This document shows, in pieces, positions 6,580 through 10,897 of a DNA stretch of 10,897 nucleotides. The stretch's first letter is position 1. Each line of letters starts with the position of its first letter. Source of the stretch: CAYGTS01 sp964352905 (GTDB taxonomy: Bacteria > Pseudomonadota > Gammaproteobacteria > JAHCLG01). Position numbers and translations under genes: made by a program. The DNA lies in NCBI GenBank assembly GCA_964352905.1, contig CAYGTS010000089.1:1-10897 (forward strand). The letters run 5' to 3'. The notes under the pieces were generated by a model that saw only the letters and a list, made by a program, of their open reading frames with translations, ran no database searches and was not told the origin of the DNA.

Positions 6580-7260
6580 TTCCTGCTGCATTATTTTAGC
6601 CAAATAAGCAGGTAATTCATTGCAGCTTATCTTATTACCTTGGTAAGGAGGCAATTGTGCAACATCACTTTTTGAGGCATAAACTTTATGCTCAGGAAAA
6701 TATTCTAGCAATAATTGTGTTTGCCCAGCTTCTGATTTTCCAAAAAGATCACTAATAAATTCTAACGCCAAATCAATACCGCTGGTGACACCTGCGCTAC
6801 ACCATATTTTTTTATTTTTGGCGATGCGTTGTTCGATAATCTTAATCTCTGGTAATGTACGTAATTCAGGTAAAGCAAGCCAATAGGATGTAACGGTTTG
6901 CTGCGTTAATAACCCAGCCTGATACAATAGAAACATACCGGTACAAATTGAGATAATATAATCTGCCGAATGCGCTTGCTTTTGCAAAAAATTAAGCAAG
7001 TTATTATTACCCATGGCGTTATTACGCCCTTTTCCGCCAGGTACAATTAAATAATCCAACTGTGGCGCCGTATTAAAATCACAGTGGGCAGCGAGTTGGA
7101 TCTGATTATCTAAGTTAACCGGGCCTGGTTTTTCGGCAATTAAAAACATCTCTAAAGGTGTCTTTGCAATCTTATTGTGGATTGCAAAGACTTCCCACGG
7201 CCCAATGATATCGAGCGATTGTGCCTCGGGATAAATAACCATACCTAGTTTTTTTGTCAT
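6577..7260 (-). CDS. DJ-1/PfpI family protein, isonitrile hydratase-like
   Basis: This is a 227-residue single-domain glutamine-amidotransferase-fold protein resembling the isonitrile hydratase (InhA) branch of the DJ-1/PfpI superfamily. Key features are LDIIGPWEVF with D17, LIVPGGKG near residue 71, the nucleophile elbow SICTG with C106 and T107, and SAGVTSGIDLAL at 155-166. D17 and the Cys-Thr pair correspond to the catalytic residues known in Pseudomonas InhA. Where many relatives have THW after the elbow, this protein has SYW (Y126). It lacks the C-terminal AraC-type DNA-binding domain of GlxA-like regulators, so an enzyme is more likely than a transcription factor. An AGG only 2 nt before the ATG is a poor ribosome site, but the start gives the standard N-terminus. 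The stop codon lies in repeat copy E. Activity on isonitriles is inferred from family only. Confidence 0.85.
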   Translation of the reverse strand: MTKKLGMVIYPEAQSLDIIGPWEVFAIHNKIAKTPLEMFLIAEKPGPVNLDNQIQLAAHCDFNTAPQLDYLIVPGGKGRNNAMGNNNLLNFLQKQAHSADYIISICTGMFLLYQAGLLTQQTVTSYWLALPELRTLPEIKIIEQRIAKNKKIWCSAGVTSGIDLALEFISDLFGKSEAGQTQLLLEYFPEHKVYASKSDVAQLPPYQGNKISCNELPAYLAKIMQQE

Positions 7261-7291
7261 GACCTAATTCACGCTGATTTATAGTTTATAT

Positions 7292-7320
7292 AGCATAATG
7301 TCTTCTATTGTTACAATCAA
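7292..7320 (-). promoter_or_regulatory. Candidate promoter of the DJ-1/PfpI gene
   Basis: On the minus strand, TTGATT (7320-7315) and TATGCT (7297-7292) are separated by 17 bp. Initiation near 7285 would leave a leader of about 25 nt. An overlapping alternative pairs TTGTAA with TATATA at 18 bp. The match is moderate. Confidence 0.42.
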
Positions 7321-7335
7321 CCAAAAAAAGACACC

Positions 7336-7363
7336 TTGATCCAAAAATGCCTAACTGTATATT
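7336..7363 (+). promoter_or_regulatory. Candidate promoter toward tRNA-Arg and the membrane-protein gene
   Basis: TTGATC (7336-7341) and TATATT (7358-7363) have 16-bp spacing and point right. Transcription from here would pass through repeat copy F before reaching tRNA-Arg. No better hexamer pair was found in the 18 bases between copy F and the tRNA, so the tRNA may use this promoter or one supplied by the repeat. The match is weak in an AT-rich region. Confidence 0.3.
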
Positions 7364-7440
7364 TTTCTACTGTCTTTGCACGAGATAGCATAAAAGTTAG
7401 AGAGATTGAGTTTCTTCGCTATTTCATCCATAATTGCAAA

Positions 7441-7622
7441 GTAACTATTCAGTAGACTTAATCATGAATTTACCAAGAACGTTCAGATTTGGCGATAAGA
7501 ACAGCGAAAATATTTTTGAGAAAGCGCAGTTTATAGATAATAAAGTCTCGCATTTCGATAAAAGATTTTCGCTGTTTTTAGCCCAAATATGGAAGTTCCC
7601 ATCTACGTGGTGAATAAGTTAC
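7441..7622 (-). repeat. Long-form MITE-like repeat, copy F, both ends present
   Basis: This is the most complete long copy, 182 bp, opposite in orientation to A, C, E and G. It starts GTAACTATTCA and ends TGAATAAGTTAC (one inserted base). Between the outer segments lies a stem-loop with arms 7496-7516 and 7560-7580 (19 of 21 matches) and a loop of about 43 nt. The outer segments ACCAAGAACGTTCAGATTTGG and CCCAAATATGGAAGTTCCC are themselves imperfect inverted repeats, so the whole element is a nested near-palindrome. The flanks ATTGCAAA (7433-7440) and ATTGCGCA (7623-7630) agree at 6 of 8 positions, consistent with an aged target duplication. Confidence 0.87.
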
Positions 7623-7640
7623 ATTGCGCATTAACTTAAA

Positions 7641-7716
7641 GCCCCGATAGCTCAGGGGATAGAGCAATCCCCTCCTAAGGGATAGGTCAGAGGTTCAAAT
7701 CCTCTTCGGGGCGCCA
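7641..7716 (+). tRNA. tRNA-Arg (anticodon CCT)
   Basis: A 76-nt cloverleaf. The acceptor arms GCCCCGA and TCGGGGC pair fully. The D arm is GCTC...GAGC, the anticodon stem ATCCC/GGGAT encloses loop CTCCTAA with anticodon CCT, and the T arm AGAGG/CCTCT encloses TTCAAAT. The discriminator is G and CCA is encoded. It reads AGG, a rare arginine codon in many bacteria. Repeat copy F ends 18 nt before its 5' end, and the next reading frame starts 16 nt after its CCA. Confidence 0.97.
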
Positions 7717-7732
7717 GTAATCAGGAATCAGC

Positions 7733-8353
7733 ATGTCCAATACACCTTTGTATATCATTGCCGTGATATTAATTTTAGTTCTTTTATTCATTGTAAAAAA
7801 ACATGGTAAAAGCTGGCTAAATAGTATTAAAAAACTTATTATTTTATTGGTCGTTATTGTCATTTTGGCGATTGCAATTGCATTCATAATAGAGCAGTAC
7901 GGTTTTAGTGGGTTAAAAAAACCGCAACTCATTGCAACCATTCGCTTTAAACAAATTGAACCGCAACACTATCGCGCACAATTAACTTACCCTAATGGCA
8001 CCATTACAAATTACACGCTTGAGGGTGATTCCTTTCAGCTTGATGCGAGAGTCATGATTAATACCAACTTGCTGTGTACGTTGAATTGTCAACCTGATTT
8101 TACTTTAGAACGTTTGGCAGGCTTTTATAATGATCATACTAAGGCCGCTGAGAAGAATAGTTTTCTGCTAGCACGCAATGCTACTGCTAATTTATTAGCA
8201 CGAAATCAAAATGGTGATAAATCTATTTTTGGTAGCGCCGTTTTTATGCCTATGCAAAATCAAGCTGAATATCAAATTTTTATTAGTCGTGCTGGGTTGT
8301 TAGCAAAACCAGTCAATCAGCAAGCAGAGCAAGCGGTTATAAGTTGGTCATAA
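7733..8353 (+). CDS. Conserved membrane-anchored protein of unknown function
   Basis: This encodes 206 residues with two hydrophobic helices (about 5-22 and 35-56) followed by a soluble domain of about 145 residues, probably outside the cytoplasmic membrane. The soluble part contains LIATIRFKQIEPQHYRAQLT, a QLDARV segment near 102, GSAVFMPM near 187, then a SRAGLLAKPVN segment. From memory this pattern recurs in a conserved proteobacterial family often labelled 'multidrug transporter' or 'cation efflux pump'. Two helices and a beta-rich domain do not support a transporter, so I call it unknown. The start has AGGA at 7723-7726 with 6-nt spacing. That ribosome site lies just after the tRNA-Arg CCA end, so the gene is very likely co-transcribed with the tRNA. 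Its stop codon falls within the target duplication of repeat copy G. Confidence 0.83.
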   Translation: MSNTPLYIIAVILILVLLFIVKKHGKSWLNSIKKLIILLVVIVILAIAIAFIIEQYGFSGLKKPQLIATIRFKQIEPQHYRAQLTYPNGTITNYTLEGDSFQLDARVMINTNLLCTLNCQPDFTLERLAGFYNDHTKAAEKNSFLLARNATANLLARNQNGDKSIFGSAVFMPMQNQAEYQIFISRAGLLAKPVNQQAEQAVISWS

Positions 8354-8433
8354 GTAACTATTCACCCTGTAGACGGGAACGCCAAATCTGAACGTTCTTG
8401 GTAAATTCACGGTTAAGTTTACTGAATAGTTAC
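8354..8433 (+). repeat. Short-form MITE-like repeat, copy G, with perfect 7-bp target duplication
   Basis: This is the cleanest copy, 80 bp, with perfect 11-bp terminal inverted repeats, GTAACTATTCA (8354-8364) and TGAATAGTTAC (8423-8433). GTCATAA occurs directly on both sides, at 8347-8353 and 8434-8440. The left duplication contains the TAA stop of the preceding gene. Taking out the element and one duplication leaves 6 nt between that stop and the stop of the convergent gene at 8447. The high similarity to copies C and E suggests recent activity. It could form a terminator-like stem through its ends, but no U tract follows. Confidence 0.92.
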
Positions 8434-8446
8434 GTCATAACTTTCT

Positions 8447-9361
8447 TTAAGGACTCAATTGTTCAGTAGGCGCCACTTGGCTATAAATATCATCTGCTTT
8501 TTTAGATAATGTTTTAATATCTGCGACAAGCTTTTCTATATTACCGTGGCTACGGGTTTTATCCTGAAAAATCGTAAAATTATGTGTGCTACTGTAAGAA
8601 TAACAACCTTTAAAGAATAAGGCGAGTCCCAGTGTAAGAAAACCAGCAATACCCAGCAAAATTTTGCGAATGATGCGTTTGCTCTTATCACTGCGGTGTT
8701 CACGACATAACTCCACTACTTGATCACATTCGCTTCTTACCGAATTGATCAATTCTCTTTCTTTATTTTGTAAAAAACTTCGTGCATCAGCCCTTTTTAT
8801 ATTTAAATACACAAGATTTGAAAATTGATAAATCTTGTCCTTTAACGAGATGACTAATCTTCGTGTCCTTTCACGGCGGGGAGAACCTGGCTCATCATTA
8901 TTACAACTATAATTTTCTAAATCATTTAACTCGTTTAATAACTTACCTCTTGCTATTAATAATTCTTTAAATAAAGGTAAATCTTTAGCTAAACCGTATA
9001 AGGCAATCCAAGCTATAAAAGCCGTGTTTTGGCGAATCCGTAAATTTTCCCCACCAGGTTGACTGTTTTCAGCTGCATTATTACGACGATCAATATCAGA
9101 GGCTTGCTCTTGATAACGTTGTGCAACTGTTAAAATAACGTCTTTCAATTTTGTAAATTGAGAAAAATTATCCAGATAGTGCCACGGTAACCAAAAAAAG
9201 GCACTAACAATTTTTGGCATGTACTCATCAGCATTTGCCGTACAATCTTTGCTTACTTGTATTGCCAAGTCGACCAATTGATCTGTAAGCGCTTCTTGAG
9301 TAGGTTCATTTTGCTGATTTGTATATTGATTTAACAAGTGCATTATCTGTAAACCATACAT
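8447..9361 (-). CDS. Unrecognised protein with one central-to-C-terminal membrane helix
   Basis: I do not recognise the family. The 304-residue product is mostly polar and predicted helical, with a possible coiled coil at about 192-222 and one clear hydrophobic helix at about 231-250, preceded by a basic stretch (SDKSKRIIRK) and followed by a soluble tail of about 50 residues. The basic side suggests that the long N-terminal part is cytoplasmic and the tail is outside. There is no N-terminal signal peptide. A QPGGENLRIRQNTAF segment around residues 101-115 and a Pro/Arg-rich stretch at 157-168 break up the helices. The start is firm because the ribosome site matches the anti-Shine-Dalgarno fully. 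A lineage-specific envelope protein or a secreted effector are both possible, and nothing in the sequence decides between them. No gene adjoins it on the same strand closely enough for an operon. Confidence 0.78.
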   Translation of the reverse strand: MYGLQIMHLLNQYTNQQNEPTQEALTDQLVDLAIQVSKDCTANADEYMPKIVSAFFWLPWHYLDNFSQFTKLKDVILTVAQRYQEQASDIDRRNNAAENSQPGGENLRIRQNTAFIAWIALYGLAKDLPLFKELLIARGKLLNELNDLENYSCNNDEPGSPRRERTRRLVISLKDKIYQFSNLVYLNIKRADARSFLQNKERELINSVRSECDQVVELCREHRSDKSKRIIRKILLGIAGFLTLGLALFFKGCYSYSSTHNFTIFQDKTRSHGNIEKLVADIKTLSKKADDIYSQVAPTEQLSP

Positions 9362-9367
9362 AGCACC

Positions 9368-9376
9368 ACCTCCTTA
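9368..9376 (-). promoter_or_regulatory. Full-consensus Shine-Dalgarno site
   Basis: On the minus strand TAAGGAGGT, a complete complement of the usual 16S rRNA 3' tail, lies 6 nt before the ATG at 9361. The other genes in the window use 3-5 nt matches, so this site predicts unusually strong initiation and fixes the start of the unrecognised gene. Confidence 0.85.
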
Positions 9377-9597
9377 TGTTGCTAACCTTATTTTTATAAA
9401 TCTTCATAAGTCTATTTTTGTGCATTTCGAGAAATTAGCCTAGGCGTTTTAGGCGTAGCAGTGATTGAGATATTGCCGTTAAAGGCAGGCGGACTATCAT
9501 GAAAAATGACTTGAAAAAAGGGGTATTTGCATGAATGTTATAGTGTTTAGTTCCGTGTTGATTTTTCAGAACCGAATGGTTTGCTTGTGTATAATAG

Positions 9598-10806
9598 TTA
9601 GTCAAATTCACGCACAAGTGGGCAAGACATGCAGCGTGAGCCACCTCTGCCACGACCGAGTTCAGAGCCAGGAATGGTAATAACTTCTACATTTTCATTA
9701 CGGATAAGCTTATTGCTTGTAACATTACATTCATAACCAATCACAACCCCTGGTTTTATGGCTAAAAAATTACTCGCATCAGTCCATTGTTCACGTTGCA
9801 CCGTAAAGGCATCACCACCGGGGCGAATTAACTGCAACTTTTTTAAGCCAAGTGCTTGCGCTAGGGTGTTAAAAAAATGCTTATTTTCTTCAATCATAAT
9901 TTCGTTGCTATTATCGCCAGGGCGTAAGGTAAAAGATTTGATATTTTCATTTTCAAAGGCAATACAAAATTTATCCTGATCAAGCATTGTCATCACGGTA
10001 TCTAAATGCATTGAAGCTCTGGCATTCGGAATATCAACCGCAATCACTTGTTTAACTTGATTGGCTGCAAATAATTTCTCAGCTAAACTTTCAATTGCCG
10101 CCGCTGTGGTGCGTTGGCTTAAACCAATTAAAATGGTTTCTTCGTTAATAACCAAAACATCACCACCTTCAATACTTGGCAACTGATTACTCATGTCGCT
10201 GGCATTATACCAAACTGAAAATTTAGTATTTTTAAACATAGGATGATATTTATAAATCGTCGCAAAAATTGCGGTTTCACCTTTGCGTGCAAAATATTTC
10301 ATGGCATTTAAGGCAACGCCCTTACCTATCCAACACGACGCATCACGCGTAAAGAGTTGGTTGGGTAGCGGTGGCAAAATAAATTGATCAGCGGCTAAGG
10401 TTTTTGAGACCAAACCTAATTTGTCTTTTCCGATATCGTTAATCGTTAAGCCACCAATGATATAATTAACTAATTGCTCGGGGGAAAGATCGCTTAAGAA
10501 TTCTGTTAAACGCTGTTCTGCGGGTGACTGATGATAATATAAATATAATACTTTTTGAATTAAACTGGCTTTAGCAGCAACATCAGCCAAAGTTGCCGTT
10601 AATAAATCTGCTACAAGATAAACTTCAACCCCGTAAGCTTTTAAAATTTTTACGAAAAAATCATGTTCGCTCGCCGCACGTTCTGGCCATAGCACGTCAT
10701 CGAATAAAAATTTATGACAGTTTGATGGCGTTAAGCGACGCAATGAAATTTCGGGTCGATGCAAGATTACTTTTTTTAAGGGGGCTATTTCTGATTGCAC
10801 GTTCAT
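9598..10806 (-). CDS. arcA: Arginine deiminase
   Basis: This cytoplasmic enzyme hydrolyses arginine to citrulline and ammonia, the first step of the arginine deiminase pathway. At 402 residues it is close to the length of bacterial homologues (about 406-418). The catalytic set is complete: D155 in FTRDAS, E213 in IEGGD, H267 and D269 in MHLD, and the nucleophile C392 in GRGGSRCMSCP. RPGGDAF and the segment ending in NVTS are also typical. The residue before the cysteine is Arg where many proteobacterial enzymes have His; both occur in the family. The start has AAGGA with AGGA at 10816-10813, 6 nt from the ATG. No ornithine carbamoyltransferase, carbamate kinase or antiporter gene adjoins within the window, and nothing follows on this strand for 236 bp, so the gene may be solitary or the last of an operon extending rightward. 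No clear terminator is visible. Confidence 0.95.
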   Translation of the reverse strand: MNVQSEIAPLKKVILHRPEISLRRLTPSNCHKFLFDDVLWPERAASEHDFFVKILKAYGVEVYLVADLLTATLADVAAKASLIQKVLYLYYHQSPAEQRLTEFLSDLSPEQLVNYIIGGLTINDIGKDKLGLVSKTLAADQFILPPLPNQLFTRDASCWIGKGVALNAMKYFARKGETAIFATIYKYHPMFKNTKFSVWYNASDMSNQLPSIEGGDVLVINEETILIGLSQRTTAAAIESLAEKLFAANQVKQVIAVDIPNARASMHLDTVMTMLDQDKFCIAFENENIKSFTLRPGDNSNEIMIEENKHFFNTLAQALGLKKLQLIRPGGDAFTVQREQWTDASNFLAIKPGVVIGYECNVTSNKLIRNENVEVITIPGSELGRGRGGSRCMSCPLVREFD

Positions 10807-10860
10807 TTAAGTTCCTTTAAAAGTTATGTCATTGCAAGCTTGTTGCACAATCCAGGAGAA

Positions 10861-10875
10861 AAGATCTGCGATCTT
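10861..10875. promoter_or_regulatory. Short dyad upstream of arcA
   Basis: AAGATCTGCGATCTT has perfect 6-bp arms and a 3-nt centre, about 55 bp upstream of the arcA start. It could be an operator or hairpin in the leader. It does not resemble an ARG box or an FNR site closely enough to name. The rest of the leader shows no convincing promoter. Confidence 0.2.
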
Positions 10876-10897
10876 GCAAAATTTTACAGTCTTGCTA

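Noticed and set aside
6577..7260. GlxA-type AraC-family transcription regulator
   Set aside because: The protein is 227 residues with only the DJ-1/PfpI domain and no helix-turn-helix region.
7687..7941. 84-residue minus-strand frame across tRNA-Arg and the membrane-protein start
   Set aside because: It overlaps a certain tRNA and a well-supported gene on the other strand, and its hydrophobic look is the reverse complement of the membrane helices.
1..8433. CRISPR array
   Set aside because: The repeats are irregularly spaced, in both orientations, differ in length and are separated by genes; there are no spacers and no cas genes.
7641..8440. Integrated island using tRNA-Arg as attachment site
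   Set aside because: No integrase and no duplicated tRNA 3' end is present in the window. The GTCATAA repeat belongs to copy G.
9558..9595. Plus-strand promoter (TATAAT at 9590-9595) giving arcA antisense RNA
   Set aside because: The -10 box is perfect but no -35 hexamer lies at 15-19 bp; the only TTGATT is 26 bp away. Not enough to annotate.
9435..9653. 72-residue minus-strand reading frame overlapping the arcA 3' end
   Set aside because: It overlaps arcA in another frame, has no ribosome site and no recognisable protein character.
10593..10820. 75-residue plus-strand frame inside arcA
   Set aside because: It lies antisense to conserved arcA codons and has no ribosome site, so it is a shadow.

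Overview
The window looks like chromosome from an AT-rich gammaproteobacterium, possibly a Legionella/Coxiella/Berkiella-like lineage. The grounds are overall AT-richness, two tRNA genes with encoded CCA ends, ordinary Shine-Dalgarno signals, and proteins that align best by eye with proteobacterial families. Genus cannot be fixed from the sequence alone, and nothing indicates a plasmid or phage.

Layout from left to right: a truncated repeat copy (1-142); dinB, DNA polymerase IV (+, 247-1314); a convergent 1012-residue membrane sensor histidine kinase (-, 1407-4445); a repeat-filled gap of about 360 bp; tRNA-Asn(GTT) (-, 4805-4880) with a strong sigma-70-type promoter; a two-gene unit, dienelactone-hydrolase-family protein (4967-5680) plus fructose-6-phosphate-aldolase/TalC-like protein (5683-6351), both on the minus strand; another repeat; a DJ-1/PfpI-family protein of the isonitrile-hydratase type (-, 6577-7260); a 380-bp gap holding two candidate promoters and a long repeat; tRNA-Arg(CCT) (+, 7641-7716) followed 16 nt later by a two-helix membrane protein gene (+, 7733-8353); a short repeat; an unrecognised protein with one membrane helix (-, 8447-9361); and arginine deiminase arcA (-, 9598-10806). 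The genes are mostly housekeeping or metabolic and do not form one pathway.

The notable feature is a dispersed, MITE-like repeat family. Seven copies or relatives lie here, in most of the intergenic gaps: 1-142, 1332-1410, 4469-4540, 4586-4756 (divergent), 6388-6579, 7441-7622 and 8354-8433. Intact copies begin GTAACTATTCA and end TGAATAGTTAC. They come in a short form of about 72-80 bp and a long form of about 180-190 bp, the latter with a central hairpin of about 20 bp per arm. Two copies have perfect 7-8 bp flanking direct repeats (CTTTCCTC; GTCATAA), and two others have imperfect ones. GTAA termini with 8-bp duplications are reminiscent of IS66-family elements, so non-autonomous mobilisation by such a transposase is a reasonable but unproven idea. 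The two perfectly duplicated insertions both split convergent gene pairs whose stop codons were only 5-6 nt apart, without changing either protein.

The other gap, 9362-9597, holds a candidate -10 hexamer (TATAAT at 9590-9595, + strand) with no convincing -35, and otherwise nothing recognisable. The last 91 bases (10807-10897) are the arcA leader and hold only a short dyad.
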